From: CAZMRF01 sp964568735
GTDB lineage: Bacteria > Acidobacteriota > Polarisedimenticolia > JACPZX01
Assembly: GCA_964568735.1 (NCBI GenBank)
Contig: CAZMRF010000025.1
Span: forward strand, 1 to 61,160
Length of the DNA stretch: 61,160 nucleotides
Direction of reading: 5' to 3'
Shown here one piece after another: positions 8,705 through 15,954 of the stretch. The first letter of the stretch is position 1. Each line of letters begins with the position of its first letter. Below the pieces are notes generated by a model. The model was not told the origin of the DNA, made no database searches, and worked only from the letters and a program-made list of their open reading frames with translations. The position numbers and the translations under genes were made by a program.

Positions 8705-10479
8705 CTCCCGAACGACGCCTGGACGTCTACGTCCTGCTCGAGACGCTCGCGTCCTACCTCAGGGGCACGCGCGATGTCGGGCGGGCGCTCCGCTACACGC
8801 TGCGGGCCGCCATGGAGTTCTTCGAGGCCGAGGCCGGCTGCATCGCGGTGCTCTCTCCGGGCGGGCCGGCCGCCGAGGTGGCCTTCAGCCTTCCGGACCG
8901 CCGCGAATGGCCCGCTCCCCTCCTCACCGATTTCATCCTGGCCTCGCATCCACAGGTTCCGCCCGATCTGCTCCTCGCTCCGCTGCGGCGCCGGCGCCGC
9001 GCCTGGGGCGTGCTCGCCCTCGCTCGCCCTTCGGGCGGCTTCCAGAAGGGGCACGGCCAGGAGCTGAGCCGCATCGCGACGGATCTCTCCGAGACCATCG
9101 AGCGGATCGATCGCGAGAGGCTCTCCGAGGTCCGCGCGCGGATCGATCGGAAGATCATGGAAGAGCTGCGTCCCAAGGATCTCTTCTACCAGATCCTGGA
9201 CGGACTCCGATCGCTGACGCGCTACGACCACTCCTCCGCGCTCCTCATCCGCTACCCGCACGAGCAGCACCTGAGGCTCGAAGCGGAGCAGATCGCGTGG
9301 AAGAAGGGGAAAAGCCAGAGGATAGGCCTCCGCCTGCCGCTCTCGACCGAGGTGGAGGCCATCCTCGAAGCGGGCGAGGTCTACGGCTTCGAGCGGCGCG
9401 GCGAGGGATGGGAGGAGTGGGAGGGGCGCCCCGTCGCGGGGCTCGCGCACCTGCTCGACTATAACCGCGCCGGCGCCACGAGGGCATCGGGCAATGGCAG
9501 AGAGACCGACCATGCGCACACCACGGAAGGTGGCGGGGAGGCGGCCCCTGTCCTCGGGGCGAACGACGGTAGCCCGGAGGGCGCCGACCGCCGCGAGGCC
9601 TCCATGCTCTGCGTGACCCTGGCCGCCAGGGCCGGCGCCTTCGGGGTGCTCAAGATCGCCTCCTCCCACCCCCGCACCTTCGGCCGCTACGAAGCCGAGC
9701 TGCTCGACGGCTTCCGCTCCCAGGCGGCCATCGCCATCCAGAACAGCCTCCGCACCGAGTCGCTGCAGACGAGGATGCTCGAAGCCGAGCGCAAGCACGC
9801 CATGGCCGACCTGGCGCGCGGCGTCGCCCACGACGTGAACAACGCCCTGGGCGCCGCGCTGCCTCTCGTGCAGCAGATCCGCGCCGACCTCGGCGGGGGC
9901 AGCGTGGATCCCGCGGAGCTGGCCCAGGACATGGAGGAGGTCGAGGCATCGCTGCAGCTCTGCCGGCGCATCTTCGGGGGGATGCTCGCCTTCGCCCGGA
10001 ACGCGGCGCGGACGACCTCGGAGGCTGACGTGGCGCAGGCCGTCCGCTCGGCCCTCAAGATCCTCAAGGACAGCCTCGATCGGCGCGGGATCGGGGTCGT
10101 CCTGGAGCTTCCGGGGAGCCTGCCTCCCGTCGGCGGCGGGCAGAGCGACCTGGAGCGGATCTTCTTCAACCTGATCAGCAACGCCCGCGACGGAATGGCG
10201 AGCGACGGGCGTCTGTGTGTCCGCGCGCGCCACCACGGCAACGGCGTCGAGGTTCTCGTGGAGGACAACGGAAGCGGCATACCTCCGGATGATCTGCCGC
10301 ACGTGCAGGAGCCCTTCTTCACGACGAAGAGCCGGGGTCACGGCCTGGGCCTTTCTATCTGCCGATCCATCCTCTGGCAGATGGGGGGAGACATGTCGAT
10401 CGAGAGCACGCTCGGCGAGGGAACGCGCGTGCGGCTCAGGATCCCACGAGCGGCCGCCGGTCAGGAGGGAGACGCGTGA
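8698..10479 (+). CDS. GAF-domain sensor histidine kinase
   Basis: Cytosolic two-component kinase of 593 aa with no membrane helix. The first 350 residues contain one or two GAF-like sensor domains (EFFEAEAGCIAVLSP; later FRSQAAIAIQNSL). The H-box is ARGVAHDVNNALGAAL with His about residue 378. The ATP-binding domain has an N-box (NLISNARDGMA), G1 (VEDNGSGIP), an F-box (EPFFTTKSRGHGLGLSI) and G2 (GEGTRVRLR). The stop overlaps the next gene, a receiver-phosphatase, by 4 nt, so that protein is the natural phosphorylation partner. The signal is unknown; the soluble GAF input suggests a small cytosolic ligand or redox state. Confidence 0.9.
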   Translation: MLTPERRLDVYVLLETLASYLRGTRDVGRALRYTLRAAMEFFEAEAGCIAVLSPGGPAAEVAFSLPDRREWPAPLLTDFILASHPQVPPDLLLAPLRRRRRAWGVLALARPSGGFQKGHGQELSRIATDLSETIERIDRERLSEVRARIDRKIMEELRPKDLFYQILDGLRSLTRYDHSSALLIRYPHEQHLRLEAEQIAWKKGKSQRIGLRLPLSTEVEAILEAGEVYGFERRGEGWEEWEGRPVAGLAHLLDYNRAGATRASGNGRETDHAHTTEGGGEAAPVLGANDGSPEGADRREASMLCVTLAARAGAFGVLKIASSHPRTFGRYEAELLDGFRSQAAIAIQNSLRTESLQTRMLEAERKHAMADLARGVAHDVNNALGAALPLVQQIRADLGGGSVDPAELAQDMEEVEASLQLCRRIFGGMLAFARNAARTTSEADVAQAVRSALKILKDSLDRRGIGVVLELPGSLPPVGGGQSDLERIFFNLISNARDGMASDGRLCVRARHHGNGVEVLVEDNGSGIPPDDLPHVQEPFFTTKSRGHGLGLSICRSILWQMGGDMSIESTLGEGTRVRLRIPRAAAGQEGDA

Positions 10480-11600
10480 GCACCGCACGGATCATGGTCG
10501 TGGACGATCAGAGCGGGATGCTCCGCGCGGTGAAGCGAATCCTCGAGGGCCGGAGCCAGGTGGCCTGCTTCTCCTCTCCCCGGGAGGCACTCGCCGAAGC
10601 CCCGAAGCTGCGGCCGGATCTCGCCATCCTCGACGTGCGGATCCCCGAGATGGACGGCTTCGAGCTGCTGAGGCGCCTCAAGAGCGCGCTTCCCGACATC
10701 GACGTCATCCTCATGACGGGCAGCGTCACGGACGTGGACCAGAAAATGATCCGCGCCATCCGCGATGACGCCTTCTACTTCATCCAGAAGCCCTTCGACG
10801 CGGAGCTGCTCCGGACGCTCGTCGATCGCTGCCTCCAGCGGCGGAGCCTGCGCGCCGAGAACCGGGCCCACCTCGATCGCCTCGAAAGGGAGCTGCGGGA
10901 GGCTCGCGCCTTCCAGGAGAGCATGCTCCCGCCCCAGGAGGCCGCGGTGCGCGGGATCGGGATCGCCTGCCGCTACGTCCCCTGCTCGGAGCTGGGGGGC
11001 GACTTCTATGACTACGGGCCCTGCGGTGAAGGTGGAGCTGCCGTCATCGCCGCCGATGTCTCCGGCCACGGCGCTTCGGCGGCCATGCTGACGGGCCTCG
11101 TCAAGTCGGCCTTCTCGTCGGCCCTCGCGGAAGGAGAAGATCCCGCTGCCGTGGCCTCCGCGGTCGCCTCCGCGATCCGCCCCTATGGATACGAGCGGTT
11201 CATCTCGCTGGTCTGCGTGTGCATCCATCCAAAGAGGCGGGAGCTGATCTACGCCAATGCCGGCCACCCGCCCGCCCTTCTCTGGAGCGCGACACGGGCA
11301 CCGATGGAGCTGGGCGCCACGGGGACGATCATCTCCCCCGCGCTTCCAGGAGCGACCTGGGAGAGCCGCAGGGTCAAGCTGACGTCAGGAGATAGGCTCC
11401 TGATCTACACCGACGGCCTCAGCGAGGCCTCATCCGAGCACGAGGACTTCGGGACGGATCGCGTGCGGCAGATCCTCACCCGGTGGCCCCGCGGCGGGGC
11501 CGCGATGCTGGACGCTCTCCTCGCCGAGGTCGAGCGATTCCGCGGCGGACGGCCACCTTCGGATGATCTTACAATCGTGACGGCAACTCTCCCAGACTGA
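10476..11600 (+). CDS. Response regulator fused to PP2C (SpoIIE/RsbU-type) phosphatase
   Basis: 374 aa. The receiver domain (about 1-120) has the acidic pair D10/D11, phospho-acceptor D53 in ILDVRIPEMDG and the conserved Lys in YFIQKPFD. A short coiled linker leads to a PP2C phosphatase domain with ELGGDFYDY, ADVSGHGASAAML, NAGHPPALLW and the C-terminal SDDLTIV metal-site Asp. Such proteins dephosphorylate an anti-sigma-factor antagonist when their receiver is phosphorylated. It overlaps the upstream kinase by 4 nt. No STAS or anti-sigma kinase gene is present here, so the target must be elsewhere. Confidence 0.9.
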   Translation: MSTARIMVVDDQSGMLRAVKRILEGRSQVACFSSPREALAEAPKLRPDLAILDVRIPEMDGFELLRRLKSALPDIDVILMTGSVTDVDQKMIRAIRDDAFYFIQKPFDAELLRTLVDRCLQRRSLRAENRAHLDRLERELREARAFQESMLPPQEAAVRGIGIACRYVPCSELGGDFYDYGPCGEGGAAVIAADVSGHGASAAMLTGLVKSAFSSALAEGEDPAAVASAVASAIRPYGYERFISLVCVCIHPKRRELIYANAGHPPALLWSATRAPMELGATGTIISPALPGATWESRRVKLTSGDRLLIYTDGLSEASSEHEDFGTDRVRQILTRWPRGGAAMLDALLAEVERFRGGRPPSDDLTIVTATLPD

Positions 11601-11621
11601 CTCGGCGCGCATAGATAGCAC

Positions 11622-11627
11622 AGGAGG
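11622..11627 (+). promoter_or_regulatory. Perfect Shine-Dalgarno (AGGAGG) ahead of an ATC codon
   Basis: AGGAGG at 11622-11627 is followed after 8 nt by ATC (11636-11638), which opens an in-frame extension of the cyclic-nucleotide-binding gene. No ATG, GTG or TTG lies between it and the ATG at 11714. The site therefore decides between a rare ATC start and a start 78 nt downstream that lacks any ribosome site. Confidence 0.5.
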
Positions 11628-11635
11628 TATAGGCC

Positions 11636-12136
11636 ATCAGCCAGAGACACGCACTCCCCTTCTGGGCCAGTCTCTTCCGTCAGGCCGGCACCTGGCAGGA
11701 CCAGGCGGCGGAGATGTTCTCCCGCACGCCGCTCTTCTCCGACATCCCCCTGCGCACGCTCAGGCAGCTCGTCAACGAGATGTTCCACCGGCAGTACGCC
11801 GACGGCGAGCTGGTCTTCGACGTCGGGGATCCGGGCCTCGGCATGTACCTCGTGATCAAGGGCGGGGTGTCCGTCCATCTCGACAAGGAGTTGCTGGCCC
11901 AGCTCGGACCCGGAGACTTCTTCGGGGAGGTTGCCCTCTTCGGCAACGAGACGCGCACCGCCTCCGCCTCGGCGCGGGGGGAGACGGAGCTGGTCGGCTT
12001 CTTCCGTCCCGCGCTGGAAGAGTGGGTGCAGCGATCGCCCGAGCTGGGCGCACGTTTTCTTCTACGGCTGGGCCACGTGCTCGCCGAGCGCCTTCGGCGC
12101 ACGAACGAGCGCCTCGCACAGGCCGAGACGAAGTAG
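11636..12136 (+). CDS. Cyclic-nucleotide-binding (CRP-like effector) domain protein
   Basis: A stand-alone cNMP-binding domain: beta-roll with GMYLVIKGGVSVHLD, phosphate-binding cassette region GDFFGEVALFGNETRTASAS, and a closing helix. There is no DNA-binding HTH. From ATG 11714 the product is 140 aa. The frame is coding-like back to ATC 11636 (FWASLFRQAGTWQDQAAE), adding 26 residues of the kind often seen before this domain, and a perfect AGGAGG lies 8 nt before that ATC. I give the longer form; the first codon may be a mutated ATG. The gene lies between the PP2C regulator and a permease and could act as a local sensor. Confidence 0.75.
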   Translation: MSQRHALPFWASLFRQAGTWQDQAAEMFSRTPLFSDIPLRTLRQLVNEMFHRQYADGELVFDVGDPGLGMYLVIKGGVSVHLDKELLAQLGPGDFFGEVALFGNETRTASASARGETELVGFFRPALEEWVQRSPELGARFLLRLGHVLAERLRRTNERLAQAETK

Positions 12137-12139
12137 CCC

Positions 12140-13186
12140 ATGGCCTTCGCGCCCGGACCGAAGATCAAGACGGGAATCCTCTTCGCAGCGGTCTCGGTCA
12201 TCATGGTTCTGCTGGGGTGGCTCATCTCCTCGGTGATCCTCCCCCTGCTGCTGTCGTCCATCCTCTACGTGCTTCTCGAGCCCCTCGTCAGCCGCTTGCA
12301 GCGCAGGGGCATGGGCAGGGTGCCGGCCATCCTCCTGGTCCTGGTCGGCCTCCTGGGGGTGGCGACCCTGCTCCTCGCCCTCGCCGTGCCGGTCCTCGCC
12401 ATGCAGGTTGGCCTGCTGCGAGGGCGGCTGCCGGGGGCCTGGGAGGAGATCTCGGCCCGCATCATCCAGCTCGAGCACTCCATCGCGGGGAGCCTCGGGA
12501 CGGAGCGATCGGGCAGCATCCTGCTCGACCGAATCAACGACGCGCTCGCCGCATGGTCGGGCCAGGCCGTGGACGTCATCTCGGAGTGGGTCACGGAGCT
12601 GACCCTCTGGGTCGTCACGGTCCCGCTGGCCGCCTTCTTCCTGCTCAAGGACTACCGCAGCCTGCGCAACATGCTGATCGGCCTGACGCCGAACCGGCAC
12701 TTCGAGGTCGTGCTCGCGATCTACCATCGCGTGGCGCACCAGCTCCAGGCCTACTTCCGCGGTGTGATGGTGGAATCCGGCGTGATGGCCGTGATCACGA
12801 CGGTGGGTTTCCTTCTCATCGGGCTTCCCATGGCGCCGGTCCTGGGCCTCCTCGCGGGCGCGTTGAACATCATCCCCTACCTCGGGCCCTTCCTCGGCCT
12901 GGCCCCGCCCATTTTCGTGGCGATGACCGCCGGGATGGGGATCCATGCCTACGTCGGCGCGGCGATCGTCATGTTCCTTGCGCAGCTCGTGGACAACGTC
13001 ATCGTGATTCCCGCCGTCGTCGCCAAAGCTGCGGACATTCATCCGCTGGTCGCGCTTCTGGGGGTCATCGTGGCCGGGAACCTCTTCGGGCTGCCGGGCA
13101 TGGTCTTCGCCATCCCGGTCCTCTCGTCGAGCCGGATCGTCTACGAGGGGCTCCTCGCGGGAGTCGAACGCCGCCCGCTGCACTAG
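12140..13186 (+). CDS. AI-2E family transporter (PerM/TqsA-like)
   Basis: 348-aa inner-membrane protein with the usual AI-2E layout: helices at the N-terminus (FAAVSVIMVLLGWLISSVIL), an amphipathic segment at about residues 80-160, then a block of helices beginning VVTVPLAAFFLLKDYRSLRN and ending in the family-type NIIPYLGPFLGLAPP and AQLVDNVIVIPAVVAKAADIHPLV regions. Members export autoinducer-2 or act as Na+/H+ antiporters; the substrate cannot be told here. It starts 3 nt after the cNMP-binding gene and is probably co-transcribed with the signalling run. Confidence 0.88.
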   Translation: MAFAPGPKIKTGILFAAVSVIMVLLGWLISSVILPLLLSSILYVLLEPLVSRLQRRGMGRVPAILLVLVGLLGVATLLLALAVPVLAMQVGLLRGRLPGAWEEISARIIQLEHSIAGSLGTERSGSILLDRINDALAAWSGQAVDVISEWVTELTLWVVTVPLAAFFLLKDYRSLRNMLIGLTPNRHFEVVLAIYHRVAHQLQAYFRGVMVESGVMAVITTVGFLLIGLPMAPVLGLLAGALNIIPYLGPFLGLAPPIFVAMTAGMGIHAYVGAAIVMFLAQLVDNVIVIPAVVAKAADIHPLVALLGVIVAGNLFGLPGMVFAIPVLSSSRIVYEGLLAGVERRPLH

Positions 13187-13232
13187 GCATGCGTCCCCGC
13201 GGCTTCGGCTGAAACCGCTCGGTCGGAGGCTC

Positions 13233-13607
13233 ATGGCCGGAGCATCACCGATCCATTGGCTGAGAAAGCGAAGATGGCTCGAAGCCATCGCTCGCGGACT
13301 CTGTCCGCGGTGCCGAGACGGCGAAGTCTTCCGCGGCATCTTTTCGATGCACGAGCGGTGCCCTCGGTGCCGACTGAAGTTCGATCGCGAGCAGGGCTAC
13401 TTCGTCGCCGCGATGTATCTGAGCTACGCCGTCGCCGTCGTGCTCATCTCCGCCTTCTATGGGCTGCTCTCCTGGCTCCTGCCGCAGGCCTCCTCCGGGG
13501 CATCGTTGGCGGCGGCGACCCTGCTCTTCCTGCCGCTCGTGCCGGCAGTCTTCCAGTACTCGCGCATCCTCTGGATGTACATCGATCGGGCCATTGACCC
13601 GCCATGA
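13233..13607 (+). CDS. DUF983 family zinc-ribbon membrane protein
   Basis: 124 aa. The N-terminal zinc ribbon has two CxxC knuckles (LCPRCRDGEVFRGIF and CPRCRLKFD), followed by two hydrophobic helices (SYAVAVVLISAFYGLLSWLL and a second near residue 95). This is the standard layout of DUF983, a small membrane family of unknown function often found near respiratory or envelope genes. It lies 46 bp after the AI-2E gene and 72 bp before chrA, all on the plus strand. Confidence 0.85.
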   Translation: MAGASPIHWLRKRRWLEAIARGLCPRCRDGEVFRGIFSMHERCPRCRLKFDREQGYFVAAMYLSYAVAVVLISAFYGLLSWLLPQASSGASLAAATLLFLPLVPAVFQYSRILWMYIDRAIDPP

Positions 13608-13679
13608 AGCCTGACATCCCCCATGGCCGGAAGAGATCGCTTCCCCGGTGCCCCTCGCCGCCCACCAGGAGCCGGAAGA

Positions 13680-15047
13680 GTGTGTCCCGAAGGCGCAGGT
13701 GAACCCGGGGGCGCTCCCGGCATCCGGTTCGCTGAGGCCCTGGGCTTCTGGCTCAAGCTCGGCTTCATCTCGTTCGGAGGGCCGGCCGGTCAGATCGCCA
13801 TCCTGCACAGGGAGCTCGTCGAGCGCCGCCGCTGGATCTCCGAATCCCGATTTCTCCACGCCCTCAACTACTGCATGCTCCTCCCCGGTCCGGAAGCCCA
13901 GCAGCTCGCGACTTACATCGGCTGGCTCCTTCACCGAACGCCGGGGGGCCTGGCGGCCGGCGTGCTCTTCGTCCTGCCATCGGTCTTCATCCTCCTGGGG
14001 CTCTCCTATGCGTATGCGGCCTACGGTGAGCTGCCTGTCGTGGCGGGCCTCCTCTCGGGCTGCAAGGCCGTGGTGGTGGCGATCGTGGCCGACGCGGTCC
14101 TGCGCCTCGGCCGCCGCGCGATCCGGGGTCGGGTCCATCTCCTGGTGGCAGGCGGCGCCTTCGTGGGCATCTACTTCCTGCACGTCCCCTTTCCGTTGAT
14201 CATCCTGGGCGCTGCGCTCGTCGGGCTCGCCGGCGCCAGAGCCTGGCCCGAGGCGTGGAACACGCAGCGAGCCCATCCGGACGGCGGCCGGAGCGGAGCC
14301 GGCTCCGGCCCTGGCGATCTCCCTCCCGCGATCCGCGACGACGTCGCGCCACCACCGCACGCGCAGCCATCGACTTCACGCCTGGCCCGGACCCTCGCGG
14401 CAGGTCTCGTGCTGTGGCTCCTACCCTACGTGCTCCTCGCGGCGTGGCTCGGCTTGAAGAGTCTGCCGCTGCTGCAGTACAGGTTCTTCACGGGAGCGGC
14501 GCTCGTCACCTTCGGGGGAGCCTACTCCGTGCTGGCCTACGTGACCCAAGCGGCGGTGCAGGCCTATGGGTGGATCACGCCCGCCCAGGCCGTCGACGGC
14601 CTGGCCCTCGCAGAGACGACTCCCGGGCCGCTGATCATGGTCCTCCAGTTCGTCGGTTTCATGACAGGATGGAACAACCCCGGAGCGCTCGGGCAGCTCG
14701 CCTCCGCGACGCTCGGCGCGCTCGTAACGACGTGGACCACGTTCCTCCCCTGCTTCGTCCTCGTCTTCGCGGGTGCGCCGTACATGGAGCTCCTGCGCGG
14801 GAACAAGGTGCTCAATAGCGCGCTCTCGGGCGTGACCGCCTCCGTCATCGGAGTGATCCTCAACCTGGCGCTCGTCTTCGGGGCGGCCGTGATCATGCCA
14901 GGCGGCTTCGGGGCTGGCATCTCGTGGTTCTCCGCGTGCGTCTCGTCCGCTGCGCTCCTCGCGATATACCGATTCAGAATCGACGCACTCTGGATCGTTC
15001 TCGCGGGAGGGCTGGCCGGCCTGGCCTTCCGAATGATATCCGGATGA
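13680..15047 (+). CDS. chrA: Chromate transporter ChrA (long, two-domain CHR)
   Basis: Inner-membrane chromate exporter with two homologous CHR halves. The first has FWLKLGFISFGGPAGQIAIL and CMLLPGPEAQQLATYIGWLL; the second has FGGAYSVLAYVTQAAVQAYG and LAETTPGPLIMVLQFVGF. I prefer GTG 13680 (455 aa), which has AGGAG 8 nt upstream; ATG 13623 is in frame but lacks a ribosome site and adds Arg/Pro/Gly-rich sequence. A hydrophilic linker of about 60 residues joins the halves. It is one of several separate metal or oxyanion resistance genes in the window; no chrB regulator is next to it. Confidence 0.93.
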   Translation: MCPEGAGEPGGAPGIRFAEALGFWLKLGFISFGGPAGQIAILHRELVERRRWISESRFLHALNYCMLLPGPEAQQLATYIGWLLHRTPGGLAAGVLFVLPSVFILLGLSYAYAAYGELPVVAGLLSGCKAVVVAIVADAVLRLGRRAIRGRVHLLVAGGAFVGIYFLHVPFPLIILGAALVGLAGARAWPEAWNTQRAHPDGGRSGAGSGPGDLPPAIRDDVAPPPHAQPSTSRLARTLAAGLVLWLLPYVLLAAWLGLKSLPLLQYRFFTGAALVTFGGAYSVLAYVTQAAVQAYGWITPAQAVDGLALAETTPGPLIMVLQFVGFMTGWNNPGALGQLASATLGALVTTWTTFLPCFVLVFAGAPYMELLRGNKVLNSALSGVTASVIGVILNLALVFGAAVIMPGGFGAGISWFSACVSSAALLAIYRFRIDALWIVLAGGLAGLAFRMISG

Positions 15048-15052
15048 GGTGA

Positions 15053-15166
15053 GATGCAGACGACCCCAAGGTCGGCAAGATGATGACGGCAGCGTGGAAC
15101 GAAGGCCACCTGGTCTGCCCAATTGTCGTCGAAGGCGACGAAGAGACGCTCCGGCGATACCTGTAG
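15053..15166 (+). pseudogene. Short protein-like remnant after chrA
   Basis: From just after a TGA at 15050-15052 a frame reads 37 codons of plausible protein (WNEGHLVCPIVVEGDEETLR) to TAG at 15164. The only ATGs are at 15080 and 15083, giving 28 or 27 aa. It is probably the 3' end of a lost gene or a very small protein; I recognise no family. Confidence 0.25.
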
Positions 15167-15279
15167 ACGGAGTCGGGCCCCGTGAGCTCGAAGCCGGCGG
15201 GGAGAGCAACTCCTCCCTGCGCCGGCCTCCTGGCAGGATTGACGCCCCGTGTCTCCTTGCGGCGATCCGCCGACCTCCC

Positions 15280-15307
15280 TTGACACGCCTGTCCCCCGGG
15301 TAAGATT
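15280..15307 (+). promoter_or_regulatory. Putative sigma-70 promoter of the anchored protein at 15369
   Basis: TTGACA at 15280-15285 and TAAGAT at 15301-15306 are separated by 15 bp (16 if the -10 is read as AAGATT). They lie about 60 bp before the ATG at 15369. The perfect -35 supports a promoter; the short spacer weakens it. Confidence 0.45.
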
Positions 15308-15368
15308 GCCCCCACGGCGCTTTCCGCGGGGGGCAGGGCGCCCGGGCCTGCGGGCCGGAGGAGCCACG

Positions 15369-15809
15369 ATGAAGAAGCTGTCCGTCGTCCTGGTGCTGGC
15401 CGGAGTCGGATATCTCGCCTGGACCCTCCTCGGCACGGAGTCCGATGCTGCCAGGAGTTACAGGGAGTTCGCCCAGGCCTGGGCCCAGGATCGGCTCGAG
15501 GATGCCCTCGAACTGACTGCGGAGGGGAGCGAGGCCCGCCGGATGGTCGAGAGCCGGATCGACCAGAAGAAGCACGGTCTCCCCACGGGGATCACCTACG
15601 CCATCACCGGTCTCTCCTTCAATGTGATCGCGGAGAAAGCGGCCGACTCCGGGAGCGTCGTCACCCTTCGGGCCGAGCAGACGACACGGGTCACGGGAGC
15701 GGGACAGGAGTCAGCCTTCGGGCGTCCCGTCCTCGCGGACCACGAGGTCACGTTGAAGGCCGAAGGGTCGCGCTGGAGGGTGGTCGCGTTCAAGGAGACG
15801 GTGCGCTGA
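15369..15809 (+). CDS. Small signal-anchored protein of unknown function
   Basis: 146 aa: a short N-terminal hydrophobic anchor (MKKLSVVLVLAGVGYLAWTL), then a helix (SYREFAQAWAQDRLEDALEL) and a run of beta strands ending LKAEGSRWRVVAFKETVR. The order helix then curved sheet, with a closing WRVV strand, resembles an NTF2-like fold, but this is inference from pattern only. Its last 138 bp are repeated almost exactly at 18691-18828 and, more degraded, at about 26780-26850, so this is the intact source or survivor of that repeat. A TTGACA-type promoter precedes it. Confidence 0.65.
   Translation: MKKLSVVLVLAGVGYLAWTLLGTESDAARSYREFAQAWAQDRLEDALELTAEGSEARRMVESRIDQKKHGLPTGITYAITGLSFNVIAEKAADSGSVVTLRAEQTTRVTGAGQESAFGRPVLADHEVTLKAEGSRWRVVAFKETVR
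15672..15809 (+). repeat. Repeat copy A: 138-bp 3' end of the 15369 gene
   Basis: This stretch, from GCCGAGCAG to the stop codon, matches 18691-18828 with three visible mismatches in 138 bp, in the same orientation. It lies about 145 bp beyond the 3' end of the minus-strand Ser/Thr kinase gene, so copies A and B bracket that gene as direct repeats. Confidence 0.85.
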
Positions 15810-15954
15810 GCCCGATACATCCGGGCTGCAGGCCCCGTCGGCGCTCCCGAGCGTGATCCACCCCGACTACTGCGAAGACGAGAACTTCTCTCAAGTCTCC
15901 TCGTAGATATCGTGGATCACGTTGAGCTGCCGGATCTCCTGGGCAACCTCGGCT

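Noticed and set aside
8617..10488. 623-codon minus-strand frame opposite the histidine kinase
   Set aside because: Shadow of a gene with complete kinase motifs; no protein-like features of its own.
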